Positions 44,857 through 54,200 are shown, counted from the first letter of the stretch. The stretch is 64,000 bases of DNA from an uncultured Blautia sp. (GCA_900540785.1 UQHF01000010.1:42092-106091), one strand, 5' to 3'. A program made the numbers and translations. The notes: a model not told the origin generated them from the letters alone.

Positions 44857-46250
44857 TTTTTGCCTCCTTTTTTGATCCTGTCAATAAGTTTCTTGATATT
44901 TTCTTTTAAGATCATCCACAGTGCAAGAAGAAATTTAACAAGAGCATTCCAGAGCTTTACAAAAAATCCGTCCGGTTCTTTTTTTTCTTTCACTGGTTTT
45001 TCTTCTTTTTTTAATGGGAGCGGTTTTCTTGTTGACGGATCCAGACAGTCGATCTCCAGGTACTCCTCTTCTGCTTCCGGCATCTCCTTTCCCTTCAGAG
45101 AATGGCCGATGAGATTCCATATAGCTGCATAAATGACTGCACATACAGGAACACCTATGATCATTCCCGGAATACCGAACAATCCCCCTCCTATCATAAT
45201 GGCAACAATAACCATAAAGCTGGAAAGGCCTGTGGAATCTCCCAGTATTTTCGGACCGAGGATATTTCCGTCAAATTGCTGCAGAACAAGGATGAACAGT
45301 GCAAAATAAAGACTCTTTAAAGGATCGATAAAGAGAATCAGCAAAATACAGGGAATGGCTCCCAGGTATGGACCGAAAAACGGAATGACATTTGTTACGC
45401 CTACGATTACACTGATAAGAACAGCATACGGCATATCCATAAGTGTTGTTCCGATATAGCAGAGAACGCCGATGATTGCAGAATCCAGAATTTTTCCGCT
45501 GATGAACCCGCCGAAAGTCTTGTGAGTAAAGCGCATGGCATGAATGGTAGTGTTTGCCCACTTTTCAGGCATAACTGCATAGACAAACATCTTACTTTTC
45601 GCCACAAAGCGTTCTTTGTCTGCAAGAACATACAGAGAAACAATGGCTCCGATTAAAAAGTTTTTCAAAAACAGAACCACATCAAAGATTCCTGCGGAAA
45701 TGTTCTTTAACATATTCTGCATCTGCGGCAGAATGTTTGTTGTAAGATAGTCCTGAGCCTGTGCTGAATACTGATTTAACATATTAATCGTATCTGCATT
45801 CATATCCCAGCCTTTCTCTATAAAAGAGTTAAGCCACTGCTCCACTACCGTCACGTAGCTTGGAAAACTGTAAATGATGTTCATGATGCTCCGGATAAGC
45901 TGCGGAAGAATCATCATCACAAGAGCATAAATTACAACAAGAAGAAAAAGAAGGGAGGATATAACACAAATCCACCGTGTAATTCGCTGCCCTCTTTTTT
46001 CAAGTTTCACTCCTGCTTTTGTCAGAAGGGGATAGACAACAGATTTCTCAAGGAAATTCACAACAGCGCTTAAAAGATAAGCAATGGCGATTCCGTAGAT
46101 GATCGGTGCCATAATCCCCAGAAAGGTTTTAATTCCTGCAAGAAGGGTGTTCATATGGAAAATTCCGTAATAAAACAGCATACTTGCCGCAATGACAAGA
46201 AAGGCAGTTACCCCCCAGTGCAGATAGCGGTTGTCCCAACGATATTTCAT
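44853..46250 (-). CDS. AI-2E family transporter (permease)
   Basis: A 465-residue membrane protein with about eight helices of the AI-2E/YdiK family. The family-typical GVTNVIPFFGPYLGAIPCILL and GPKILGDSTGLS segments are present, and a highly charged cytoplasmic tail (about 415-465) ends it. Its substrate is unknown; some homologues act as sodium-proton antiporters. An ATG at 46262 is in frame, but the sequence between the two ATGs is itself the GGAGG site of the second, so 46250 is taken as the start. Confidence 0.85.
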   Translation of the reverse strand: MKYRWDNRYLHWGVTAFLVIAASMLFYYGIFHMNTLLAGIKTFLGIMAPIIYGIAIAYLLSAVVNFLEKSVVYPLLTKAGVKLEKRGQRITRWICVISSLLFLLVVIYALVMMILPQLIRSIMNIIYSFPSYVTVVEQWLNSFIEKGWDMNADTINMLNQYSAQAQDYLTTNILPQMQNMLKNISAGIFDVVLFLKNFLIGAIVSLYVLADKERFVAKSKMFVYAVMPEKWANTTIHAMRFTHKTFGGFISGKILDSAIIGVLCYIGTTLMDMPYAVLISVIVGVTNVIPFFGPYLGAIPCILLILFIDPLKSLYFALFILVLQQFDGNILGPKILGDSTGLSSFMVIVAIMIGGGLFGIPGMIIGVPVCAVIYAAIWNLIGHSLKGKEMPEAEEEYLEIDCLDPSTRKPLPLKKEEKPVKEKKEPDGFFVKLWNALVKFLLALWMILKENIKKLIDRIKKGGKN

Positions 46251-46303
46251 AAACTCCTCCATTCATTCTTTCAGTGACAGTCTTTACTGCCCAATTTCCT
46301 ATC

Positions 46304-46334
46304 ATTATAACATATCTCTGTGAAAATGTGTCAA
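46304..46334 (-). promoter_or_regulatory. Promoter for the AI-2E transporter and dtd
   Basis: Minus strand TATAAT (46309-46304) preceded by TGT, an extended -10, and TTGACA (46334-46329) 19 bases upstream. The spacing is long; the extended -10 may compensate. Confidence 0.6.
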
Positions 46335-46355
46335 TATTTTTCTCCTGATTTTGTG

Positions 46356-46384
46356 TTGCGGAGAATCCGGAAACAGGATATAAT
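46356..46384 (+). promoter_or_regulatory. Promoter of ttcA-like gene
   Basis: TTGCGG (46356-46361) and perfect TATAAT (46379-46384), 17-bp spacer. The leader of about 50 bases ends in AAAGGA near 46425-46430. Confidence 0.65.
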
Positions 46385-46440
46385 AGCTCCGTACTGATTT
46401 ACAGACAGATATACCATTATAAGAAAGGATATACTTATAT

Positions 46441-47169
46441 ATGAAATTACAGCAGTTATTAAGTGTGACAAGAAAAGCTGTGGACGAATTCCAGATGATA
46501 CAGGAAGGGGATAAGATTGCAGTAGGTGTTTCCGGCGGAAAAGACAGCCTTACGCTCCTCTATGCCCTTCACGGGCTCAAACGCTTCTATCCCCAGTCTT
46601 TTACCATTGAAGCCATTACCGTTGACCTGGGTTTTGAGGGCGTCTCTATGGAACCGATCCAGAAGCTGTGTGACGAACTTGGAATCCACTATACTCCCAT
46701 TCCCACAGAAATTTATAAAATCATATTTGAGGATCGAAAAGAAAGCAATCCCTGTTCTCTCTGCTCCAAAATGAGAAAAGGAGCTCTAAATGAAGTAGCA
46801 AAAGAACTTGGCTGCAATAAAGTAGCCTATGGTCACCATAAGGATGATGTGGTGGAAACCATGCTGATGTCCCTGATTTACGAGGGACGTTTCCATACCT
46901 TCTCTCCTGTCACTTACTGGGATCGCATGGGACTTACTTTAATCCGCCCTCTCCTTTTTATGGAAGAAAAAGATGTAATCGGTTTTCAGAATAAATACGA
47001 CCTTCCCGTTGTAAAAAACAAGTGTCCTGCTGACGGAAATACCAAAAGGGAATATATAAAAAATCTCCTTCACCAGTTAAACCAGGATAACCCGGGAGTA
47101 AAGGAGCGTATGTTTACTGCAATTTTAAATGGAAATATCAAAGGATGGGACAGGGGATTCTCGAAATGA
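46441..47169 (+). CDS. ttcA: TtcA-like tRNA 2-thiocytidine synthase (PP-loop ATPase)
   Basis: A 242-residue N-type PP-loop protein. SGGKDS at 31-36 binds ATP; CSLC at 105-108 and Cys195 (NKCPADGNT) match the three Cys that hold the iron-sulfur cluster in TtcA. The GHHKDDVVETMLMSL segment is also typical. Thiolation of tRNA cytidine 32 is known for enterobacterial TtcA; for Firmicutes members the product is not established. The stop codon lies within a 12-bp hairpin. Confidence 0.88.
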   Translation: MKLQQLLSVTRKAVDEFQMIQEGDKIAVGVSGGKDSLTLLYALHGLKRFYPQSFTIEAITVDLGFEGVSMEPIQKLCDELGIHYTPIPTEIYKIIFEDRKESNPCSLCSKMRKGALNEVAKELGCNKVAYGHHKDDVVETMLMSLIYEGRFHTFSPVTYWDRMGLTLIRPLLFMEEKDVIGFQNKYDLPVVKNKCPADGNTKREYIKNLLHQLNQDNPGVKERMFTAILNGNIKGWDRGFSK

Positions 47170-47179
47170 GAATCCCCTG
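47151..47179. terminator. Hairpin at the end of ttcA-like gene
   Basis: A 12-bp perfect stem (47151-47162 with 47168-47179) with a 5-base loop that includes the ttcA stop codon. Only a poor T tract follows on the plus strand and none on the minus, so it may protect or weakly terminate rather than be a strong terminator. Confidence 0.5.
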
Positions 47180-47198
47180 CTTTAGAAATTACGTTATT

Positions 47199-47837
47199 TT
47201 ATTTTTCCTTCAGTGAATCAAAAATACGGACTGCTTCCACAATGGCACGTGCGGTTCCCTCTACTCCGAGCTTGCTGCTGTCAATACAAAGGCTGTATCC
47301 GGAAGCTGAGCCCCATTTTTTATTGGTATAATAATTATAATAGCTGGAACGGCTCTTGTCTGTCTTTGTGATCATATCCTTGGCTTCTTTTGCATTCTTG
47401 CTGTATTTTCCGGAAATACGGCGGATTCTCCACTCCATGTCCGCGTGGATGAATACGCTGAAGCAGTTGGGATTGTCGGCAAGGGCATAATCTGCACATC
47501 TTCCTACCATCACGCATGGACCTTCTGATGCAAGTTTTTTGATCGCATCAAACTGTGCCAGAAATACTTTATGGTTCATAGGCATATCTGTAAATCCTGC
47601 AGAGGAATATCCAAAAGAATATGTATCCATTACAAGTGAATACAGAAAGCTGTTTGTAGGCTTTTCATCATGATTTTCAAACAATTCCTTACAGATACCG
47701 CTATCATTTGCCGCATGTTCCAGAAGCTCTTTATCGTAGCATTTAATACCGAAATATTTTGCTACCTCCTGCCCGATCTGTCTTCCTGCGCTTCCATACT
47801 GACGTCCTATTGTAATAACTGAACTTGTTGTGTTCAT
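47199..47837 (-). CDS. Cytidylate kinase-like family protein
   Basis: A 212-residue P-loop-kinase-like protein of the cytidylate-kinase-like family found in Lachnospiraceae. It begins with ITIGRQYGSAGRQIGQEVAK, where the usual P-loop Gly-rich stretch is modified, and includes MVGRCADYAL and a lid-like IRRISGKYSKNAKEAKDMI. True CMP kinase activity is uncertain. The ATG at 47837 has GGGAG upstream; the frame opens at 47867. Confidence 0.8.
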   Translation of the reverse strand: MNTTSSVITIGRQYGSAGRQIGQEVAKYFGIKCYDKELLEHAANDSGICKELFENHDEKPTNSFLYSLVMDTYSFGYSSAGFTDMPMNHKVFLAQFDAIKKLASEGPCVMVGRCADYALADNPNCFSVFIHADMEWRIRRISGKYSKNAKEAKDMITKTDKSRSSYYNYYTNKKWGSASGYSLCIDSSKLGVEGTARAIVEAVRIFDSLKEK

Positions 47838-47873
47838 AACTGCCACTCCCTTCACTGGAAAATTCATATTATT

Positions 47874-47903
47874 ATTATACTATATTTTCCTGGGAAATGG
47901 CAA
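47874..47903 (-). promoter_or_regulatory. Promoter for the cytidylate-kinase-like gene
   Basis: Minus strand TTGCCA (47903-47898) and perfect TATAAT (47879-47874) with an 18-bp spacer; -35 abuts the rluD-like stop codon. Confidence 0.65.
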
Positions 47904-48818
47904 CTATTTTCGTAATTTTTCTAACAATTTCAGGAAATATTCTGGCAAAGGTGCAGTGAATTCCATATACGTATTTGTGACAGGGTGCAGAAAGCCGAGA
48001 ACCATAGCATGAAGCGCCTGCCCCTGTAAATGATACGGATTTTTGGATGAACCGTATGTGGTATCGCCCAGGAGAGGATGCCCGATGCTTGCCATGTGCA
48101 CACGGATCTGATGTGTACGTCCTGTCTCAAGCTGACACTCAATATAAGTAGCGTTTCCAAAGCGTTCCAGAACCCGATAGTGAGTAATTGCTTCTTTTCC
48201 GTTTTTGTAATTAATTGCCATTTTTTTTCTGTCTGTTGTATGGCGTCCGATAGGACCTTCAATGGTTCCTTCGTCGTCCTTTAAATTCCCCTGTACAACT
48301 GCACGGTACTTTCTTGTGATGCTGTGTACCTTCAGCTGTTCTGCAAGAATACGGTGGCAGGTATCTGTCTTACAGATAAGAAGCGCTCCGGTTGTATCTT
48401 TATCGATCCTGTGTACAATACCGGGGCGCATAATGCCGTTAATCCCGGACAAATTCCCTTTGCAGTGAAATAAAACGGCATTTACAAGTGTCCCGGATAG
48501 ATGGCCGGCACTTGGGTGTACGACCATATTCTTGGGCTTATTGACTACCATAAGAGAATCATCCTCATACAGAATATCAAGAGGGATTTCCTCTGGAAGA
48601 ATATCCGGTTCCTCAGGTTCCGGAACAGAAACAGAGACTACGTCACCCTCCTGAACCTTATAATTGGCTTTTATCTCTTTTTCATTTACTGTAATATGCT
48701 TTTCTTTTAAAAGTTTTTGCAGGTAAGAACGTGATATTTCCTCCAGATTGTCGGAAAGATACCTGTCAATTCGGATCCCTGCGTGTTCTTTTTCTACCTG
48801 AAAAATGATTTTATCCAT
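47904..48818 (-). CDS. rluD: RluA/RluD-family pseudouridine synthase
   Basis: A 304-residue enzyme that isomerises specific uridines in rRNA. N-terminal S4 RNA-binding domain (about 15-65, with RIDRYLSDNL and RSYLQKLLKEKHITVNEK), then the catalytic domain with NKPKNMVVHPSAG and HRIDKDTTG, catalytic Asp139. The C-terminal GRTHQIRVHMASIGHPLLGD is conserved. It begins 3 bases after lspA. Confidence 0.93.
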   Translation of the reverse strand: MDKIIFQVEKEHAGIRIDRYLSDNLEEISRSYLQKLLKEKHITVNEKEIKANYKVQEGDVVSVSVPEPEEPDILPEEIPLDILYEDDSLMVVNKPKNMVVHPSAGHLSGTLVNAVLFHCKGNLSGINGIMRPGIVHRIDKDTTGALLICKTDTCHRILAEQLKVHSITRKYRAVVQGNLKDDEGTIEGPIGRHTTDRKKMAINYKNGKEAITHYRVLERFGNATYIECQLETGRTHQIRVHMASIGHPLLGDTTYGSSKNPYHLQGQALHAMVLGFLHPVTNTYMEFTAPLPEYFLKLLEKLRK

Positions 48819-48821
48819 ATC

Positions 48822-49367
48822 TTATCGTTCCTTTTTTCTAAAGCTTAAAAAGTCAAAATCATCGTCGTTTTTATATTTGAAAAATACGAGAATCACAAGA
48901 AGGATGCCACCGCATACTACATAAATATCTGCCATGTTAAAAACAGGAAAATCAATTAGGGAAATGTAAATAAAATCAATGACATATCCGCGAAATACGC
49001 GGTCTATCATATTTCCAAGTGCGCCGGAAAGCATAAGGACACAGACCGCCATAAAAGGAACGTAATACGGTTTCTTTGGGATTCGCACAAATACCCATAT
49101 GATCAGTGCAAAAAGCACCATGCTCACAACGGCAAAAAAGGCAGTCGAGCCCTGAAACATCCCAAAGGCAATGCCCCTGTTTTCCGGGTACAGATATTTC
49201 AGTTCCAATATGCCGGGAATCAGAGAGAGAGCCTCTTTTCCTTTTAAATGGGCTGCAGCCAGAAGTTTCGTATATTGATCCAGAAATACGGCGCCAGCAA
49301 CAAACAGGCTGCTAAAAAAAGCGTACCACCCGGCTGACAAAAAGATATTGTCCTCTCTCTTTTTCAT
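48822..49367 (-). CDS. lspA: Signal peptidase II (lipoprotein)
   Basis: A 181-residue aspartic membrane protease that cleaves lipoprotein signal peptides. Four helices; catalytic residues Asp122 (GNMIDRV) and Asp147 (FNMADIYV) are intact, with NRGIAFGM near 63-70. A charged C-terminal tail of about 15 residues follows. It overlaps aroB by 4 bases. Confidence 0.95.
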   Translation of the reverse strand: MKKREDNIFLSAGWYAFFSSLFVAGAVFLDQYTKLLAAAHLKGKEALSLIPGILELKYLYPENRGIAFGMFQGSTAFFAVVSMVLFALIIWVFVRIPKKPYYVPFMAVCVLMLSGALGNMIDRVFRGYVIDFIYISLIDFPVFNMADIYVVCGGILLVILVFFKYKNDDDFDFLSFRKKER

Positions 49368-50449
49368 ATGAGAATCTCCTTAATGGCCTGCAGCAGCTCC
49401 TCATCAGTAACTGTTTTATCTATAAAGCTTTTTCCGATTCCGTTCATAAGAATAAATTTAATCTGTCCCTGTTCCATCTTTTTATCTTTTTTTGTGGCGG
49501 CAAGCACTTTTTCTGCCTGTAATCCCTCTGCTTTTAACGGAAGTTTATAATCCTTAAGTCCCAGAAGAATCTCTTTATATTCCTCTTCTGTGAGAAGTCC
49601 GCGCTCCTTTGAGAGGAAAGCGGCTGCATGAAGACCAATCCCTACGCACTGTCCATGTCCAAGGGTAAAGTTTTTAAGCTTCTCTACTGCATGTCCTATT
49701 GTATGTCCAAGGTTTAAAAGCGCTCGCTCCCCCTGTTCTTTTGGGTCCCGCTCTACAACACCTGCCTTGATTTCACAGCACCTTCTTACAACAGAAGCAA
49801 GAATTTCCGAATCCAGATTCCGGATCTTTTCCTGTTCCCTGCATACAAGGCGGAAAAATTCTCCGTCACAGATAAGACCTGTTTTTAAAACCTCCCCCAT
49901 TCCACAGATAAATTCTCTTTCAGGAAGCGTCTTTAAGGTGTTGAGATTCATGTACACGAGACGAGGCTGACAAAAAGCGCCCACCATATTTTTATACTGT
50001 GCCATATCCACGCCTGTTTTTCCGCCTACGCTGCTGTCTACCTGTGCCAGAAGTGTTGTTGGTATCTGGATAAAATCAATTCCTCTTAAATAAGTAGCTG
50101 CAGCAAAGCCTGTGAGGTCTCCGGTCACACCTCCTCCGAGGGCAGCAAGGACACATTTTCTGTCAAACTCTCTTTCTATAAGAAAGGTATAAAGCTTTGA
50201 TACCGTATGAAGATTTTTATTTTCTTCCCCTGCTGGAAAAGAAAATACACATACTTCCTCAGACGCTTTTTCAAGCTCCTTTTTTACTTCTTCCGCATAA
50301 AAAGAAAAGGTATTGCTGTCACACACAAGACAGATCCTGCGCCCGGACAATCCCTCTTCAAAAAGTGCCCTGGAAAGTCCTTCAAAACCCTGTTCAAAGT
50401 AAATGGGATAGTGAAACTCGTTGTCTCTCTTTACAAGTAATGTGTTCAT
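49364..50449 (-). CDS. aroB: 3-dehydroquinate synthase
   Basis: Second enzyme of the shikimate pathway, NAD and metal dependent. The 361-residue protein has ALGGGVTGDLTGFAAATYLRGIDFIQIPTTLLAQVDSSVGGKTGVD (about 105-150 by parts) and the LNLGHTIGHAVE metal ligands. It is isolated from other aro genes, placed between ylmH and lspA. Confidence 0.95.
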   Translation of the reverse strand: MNTLLVKRDNEFHYPIYFEQGFEGLSRALFEEGLSGRRICLVCDSNTFSFYAEEVKKELEKASEEVCVFSFPAGEENKNLHTVSKLYTFLIEREFDRKCVLAALGGGVTGDLTGFAAATYLRGIDFIQIPTTLLAQVDSSVGGKTGVDMAQYKNMVGAFCQPRLVYMNLNTLKTLPEREFICGMGEVLKTGLICDGEFFRLVCREQEKIRNLDSEILASVVRRCCEIKAGVVERDPKEQGERALLNLGHTIGHAVEKLKNFTLGHGQCVGIGLHAAAFLSKERGLLTEEEYKEILLGLKDYKLPLKAEGLQAEKVLAATKKDKKMEQGQIKFILMNGIGKSFIDKTVTDEELLQAIKEILI

Positions 50450-50460
50450 AATTTGTCTCC

Positions 50461-51216
50461 TTATGAAGTGTAGCGCAAAATTCTTACGCTGTATCTGCCC
50501 TTCTTTGTCTGTCCTGTGGTTCCGTCATAAAGAAAACGTCCTTTGCCCCGGACAGAAATAATATCCCCCTCTTTCGGCTCATAACCGTTTGATGTGATCA
50601 GGCGTCCGTTTACAAATACAAGTCCCCCTTCTATAAAAGAGACCATACTGCTTCTGGAAGCTTGAAATGCCAGGGAAATCAGAGAGTCAAGACGGACAGA
50701 CGCACAAGTCCCGCTTACTGGTTCCATTTTTGGTTTTGGAAGCTCAGCCGGATTTTCTATTTTTTCAACGATTACTTCTGTATGACGGATCCGGAAAAGA
50801 TTTTCAAGGAAAAAATCTGTCATTTTTCTTAAACAGAACAGATACGCTTCTTTCTCCTCTGTAAGAATATCGCCGACAACGCTTCTGTCCACACCAAGAT
50901 TTAAAATGGCTCCCAGATAATCTCTGTGTGTAAGCGCTTCTGAAAATTTTGCCGCTCTTGGACGAATACGAAGACAGTCGATGGGATATTCCCAGGGATA
51001 AGCAAGAGCATCAGAATGAAATGCCACCATCTGACGCTCTGCATTGTCGTAGCCGCCAAAACTTTCCACGATCACACCAGATGAACGGAAATCCAGGCTG
51101 TTTACTATATTTCTTTCATTCAAATTAAGAAAATCCGAAAAAGTCACAATATCTCTCTGAAAAGAGATATTGGCTAACTCACGGATTCTCTTAGTAAAAA
51201 ACTCATTTTTATCCAT
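50461..51216 (-). CDS. ylmH: YlmH-type S4 RNA-binding protein
   Basis: A 251-residue protein with a C-terminal S4 domain (about 180-245: LDSLISLAFQASRSSMVSFIEGGLVFVNG). The N-terminal part matches the YlmH family. In Bacillus the gene lies in the sepF cluster after ylmG; it has been linked to division and to stalled-ribosome rescue. It is 5 bases from sepF. Confidence 0.88.
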   Translation of the reverse strand: MDKNEFFTKRIRELANISFQRDIVTFSDFLNLNERNIVNSLDFRSSGVIVESFGGYDNAERQMVAFHSDALAYPWEYPIDCLRIRPRAAKFSEALTHRDYLGAILNLGVDRSVVGDILTEEKEAYLFCLRKMTDFFLENLFRIRHTEVIVEKIENPAELPKPKMEPVSGTCASVRLDSLISLAFQASRSSMVSFIEGGLVFVNGRLITSNGYEPKEGDIISVRGKGRFLYDGTTGQTKKGRYSVRILRYTS

Positions 51217-51221
51217 TGGTA

Positions 51222-51878
51222 TTAATATCCTGCCCTTACGGAAGGAACAGAGCCTCCGAGAATATTCTGAAGGTCGCCTGTAATATCTACATTATAAGGC
51301 CCAAGTACAAAGATATAACTGGAAACTTTCTGAAGGCTTCCGCCCAGAGAATAACAGGCACCGGAAGTAAAGTCGATAATCCTCTGTGCAAGTTCCATAT
51401 CGATTCCTTCCAGATTTAGAATCACTGTGGAATTGTCAACCAGTGTATCTGCAATCTCTCTTGTATCTTCCATAGAGGAGGGCTTGATCACACAGACTTC
51501 CATGTTTGCTGCCTGCGTACCGCGTTTGCTGCTTCTCATAGGCGTGATCTTCGGAGAGGCAGCCGGGCGGGAAGCACGCTCCTGTCTTGCCGGTGCTTTT
51601 GCAGCCGCAGTTTTTACGCCTGTTCTGGAAGAAGTCTTTACCGGAATTTCCTCTTCTTCCTCTTCCTCGTCATCATCAAGGTAATCCATATCGTCTATGT
51701 CATCCTCTGATTTTCTGGCAAATTTTTCGAAGAATTTCTTCTTCGGTCTTTCTTCTATTTCATCATCAAGGAAATCGTCGTCGTCTTCATCCATCAGACT
51801 GTCATCTAAATAATCATCGTCCTCGTCCATATTATCATTCAGCTTGATGGCATTCAAAAACTTACCTAAAACGTCCAT
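51222..51878 (-). CDS. sepF: Cell division protein SepF
   Basis: A 218-residue FtsZ-anchoring protein. The short N-terminal helix MDVLGKFLNAIKLN is the membrane-binding part. A strongly acidic Asp/Glu linker (about 16-80) and a Lys/Ala/Pro-rich part precede the C-terminal SepF domain (about 125-200) with TREIADTLVDNSTVILNLEGID and IDFTSGACYSLGG. The in-frame ATG at 51890 overlaps the GGAG that serves the ATG at 51878. Confidence 0.92.
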   Translation of the reverse strand: MDVLGKFLNAIKLNDNMDEDDDYLDDSLMDEDDDDFLDDEIEERPKKKFFEKFARKSEDDIDDMDYLDDDEEEEEEEIPVKTSSRTGVKTAAAKAPARQERASRPAASPKITPMRSSKRGTQAANMEVCVIKPSSMEDTREIADTLVDNSTVILNLEGIDMELAQRIIDFTSGACYSLGGSLQKVSSYIFVLGPYNVDITGDLQNILGGSVPSVRAGY

Positions 51879-51906
51879 TTTAATCTCCAATCTTTATTTC
51901 ATAATT

Positions 51907-52602
51907 TTATCTAACTGCATAGTTTCTCTCACCGAAGATACCTGTTCCAACACGTACCATCGTAGCGCCCTCCTGGACTGCAACCTGATAGTCGCCGGTC
52001 ATCCCCATGCTCAGGACACTCATAGTAATATTATTAATGTTTTTCTCTCTAATGTCAACACTTAATTTCCTTAATTTATGAAAAACTTCTCTATTTTCTT
52101 CCGGGTTTTCCACAAATGGGGCGATTGTCATAAGTCCCTGCACCTGAAGATGGGAATAATCGGCTACTTTTTCCAGAAAAGGAAGGACTTCTTCCGGGGA
52201 AAGACCATACTTACTTTCCTCCTGTGCAACATTGACTTCTACAAGTACCGGTACAACTACATTTTTCTTTGCTGCCTCCTGCTCAATGGTTTCCGCAAGA
52301 CGAAGCGAATCAACAGAGTGTATCATGGCGACCTTATCCACAATGTATTTTACCTTATTTCTCTGGAGATGTCCAATCATATGCCACTGTACATCATCCG
52401 GCATCTGATCATACTTGTCCATAATTTCCTGAACTTTATTTTCTCCGAAAATTCTCTGACCACAGTCATATGCTTCCATAAGCATGGATATTGGTTTTGT
52501 CTTGCTCACCGCGATCAAAGTGACTTCTCCACTTTCGCGCCCGGACGCAGCACAGCTTCTTTCAATATTTTCTTTTACTTTTTTGAGATTTTCCTGTATC
52601 AT
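51907..52602 (-). CDS. yggS: YggS-family PLP homeostasis protein
   Basis: A 231-residue PLP-binding protein with alanine-racemase-like barrel fold but no racemase activity. The AVSKTKP motif (Lys near 34) holds PLP; FGENKVQE, WHMIGHLQRNK and LSMGMTGDY are conserved. It keeps PLP levels balanced. In Firmicutes it is a regular neighbour of sepF (ylmE). Confidence 0.95.
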   Translation of the reverse strand: MIQENLKKVKENIERSCAASGRESGEVTLIAVSKTKPISMLMEAYDCGQRIFGENKVQEIMDKYDQMPDDVQWHMIGHLQRNKVKYIVDKVAMIHSVDSLRLAETIEQEAAKKNVVVPVLVEVNVAQEESKYGLSPEEVLPFLEKVADYSHLQVQGLMTIAPFVENPEENREVFHKLRKLSVDIREKNINNITMSVLSMGMTGDYQVAVQEGATMVRVGTGIFGERNYAVR

Positions 52603-52623
52603 CACATTCCTCCTGCAGTTTTA

Positions 52624-54105
52624 TTAATAGAGAATATCCTCTTCTTTTACCTCTGATGCATCCCGGACAATGTGATCGTATCTGGAAAGCCCATAGGATG
52701 TTCCCTTTGAAACAATGGCATATTCTTCATTCTGATCAAGAACTTCAATTCTTCGGAATACAGCATACCCCTGATTGATGCAGTATACACCCTCCAGAAC
52801 GGCAGTTTCTCCTATAATATAGCGCTCCTGGGAGTCGGGGTTAATCACGGCATCTCCCTCTTTAAATGCGTTTTTATCTACATAATATATATAGGAAGGT
52901 TCTTTTTCTTCTTCCTCTGAGCCAAGAGAAGTCGCCTGCTCCTGCTCCACTCTTGCATAAACAGTAGGTGTTACAAAGGTTGTCACATTATCTCCTGATT
53001 TATTTTTACCGGCTATGAAAAATCCTTCTTCTCCGCCTTTGCTGCTGGAAGCAAAAGTAGAGGGAATGGTATAAAATTCCTTTGTCACAACAGAGGATAG
53101 AGGAATTTTAAGGCCTGTTACCGTGTTTGTCACCAGCTCAATATCAAGAAAACGGTCGGAAGCATAACGTACAAGCCCTTTATTAAAATCGAGCTTTCCA
53201 TATTTTCCACCATCAATTTCTACAATGGAAAAATCTCCGCTCTGGGTCATTCCGTCTTTTAGAAATTTCACACGCATTACGGTTCGGTCTGCCAGGCGTG
53301 ACGCCTGCTTTTCACTCAGGGGAATTAAAAGACTCCATCTTTCATCTGTGATCAGTGTATAAATATCGTCTCCTGCTTCGACTTTTTTCTGTGTTTTTAA
53401 ATCTGTCTCATGATAGGAATTCTGGTCGAAATCTTCTGCTGTTACGGTATCGGCTGTCTTGCCCTCATATCCGTCTTTGGAGTAAAGAACAATTCCGTCA
53501 GCCTGCGCTTTGCTGATCGTCTGGTTGCCAAGAGTAACCGGTTCCATGCTTACAAGGTTTTCCTCTGAAATTTCTTCCTCTCCGTCATCGGAAGAGACAA
53601 GAGGGGCTGTTGGTTCTCCTGTCACACCGGAATATTGGAGAATACTTCCCTCAAGCTGGTATTTAAAGCTGTAGGTATTATGAAACTGACTGGAAGAGAA
53701 ACCTTTGGAAAAACTCATCATATCCATTCGGATCTGTGCAAGTTCTTCCTGGTTAAGGGAAGCTCCGCCCTCCGGGCTTTTTGATGCGCTTAAAGCGTAT
53801 ACCGCGCCATTTGCATTAATCTTATTTCCCTCTCTTGCATAATAGTTTACATATCCGCCGGATTCCGCCTGAACGACCGTTTCTTCTCTGATGGCAAGCC
53901 CTGTGTATGTTTCATTTCTGGATAAAGGTCCTGATGTGACCTGATAAGATTCAATATGATCAGATGTCATATAAAGAAACGCACTGAAAATCATATATAT
54001 AAAAAGTACGCCAAACATTGCGGTTGCAATATTGCGTCCAAATATCTTTTTCAATCTTGCAAAAATTCCCGGCGTTTTGCCGGAATGATTTTTTGTATCT
54101 GGCAA
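52624..54105 (-). CDS. HlyD-like membrane-fusion/adaptor protein
   Basis: A 493-residue bitopic protein starting at TTG with a full AAAGGAGG 7 bases upstream. A basic start and one membrane helix (about 27-47) are followed by GLAIREETVVQAESGGYVNYYAREGNKINANGAVYAL, a biotinyl-lipoyl-like half-motif as in HlyD adaptors, and a long region with repeated beta hairpins (ADRTVMRVKF, GLKIPLSSVVTKE). The C-terminal part holds a second hairpin domain. No ABC transporter partner is near; it leads the yggS-sepF-ylmH operon, so a cell-envelope or division role is possible. Confidence 0.8.
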   Translation of the reverse strand: MPDTKNHSGKTPGIFARLKKIFGRNIATAMFGVLFIYMIFSAFLYMTSDHIESYQVTSGPLSRNETYTGLAIREETVVQAESGGYVNYYAREGNKINANGAVYALSASKSPEGGASLNQEELAQIRMDMMSFSKGFSSSQFHNTYSFKYQLEGSILQYSGVTGEPTAPLVSSDDGEEEISEENLVSMEPVTLGNQTISKAQADGIVLYSKDGYEGKTADTVTAEDFDQNSYHETDLKTQKKVEAGDDIYTLITDERWSLLIPLSEKQASRLADRTVMRVKFLKDGMTQSGDFSIVEIDGGKYGKLDFNKGLVRYASDRFLDIELVTNTVTGLKIPLSSVVTKEFYTIPSTFASSSKGGEEGFFIAGKNKSGDNVTTFVTPTVYARVEQEQATSLGSEEEEKEPSYIYYVDKNAFKEGDAVINPDSQERYIIGETAVLEGVYCINQGYAVFRRIEVLDQNEEYAIVSKGTSYGLSRYDHIVRDASEVKEEDILY

Positions 54106-54147
54106 ACAAATGCCTCCTTTTTGAATTTTCTTTCATCGCATTTTATA

Positions 54148-54176
54148 AGTATATCATTTTCTGCCGCCAAAAACAA
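54148..54176 (-). promoter_or_regulatory. Promoter of the HlyD-like/yggS/sepF operon
   Basis: Minus strand TTGTTT (54176-54171) and TATACT (54153-54148), 17-bp spacer; the leader is about 35 bases before the TTG start. Confidence 0.65.
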
Positions 54177-54200
54177 GGAAAACAAAAGTTTCCATTTCAC

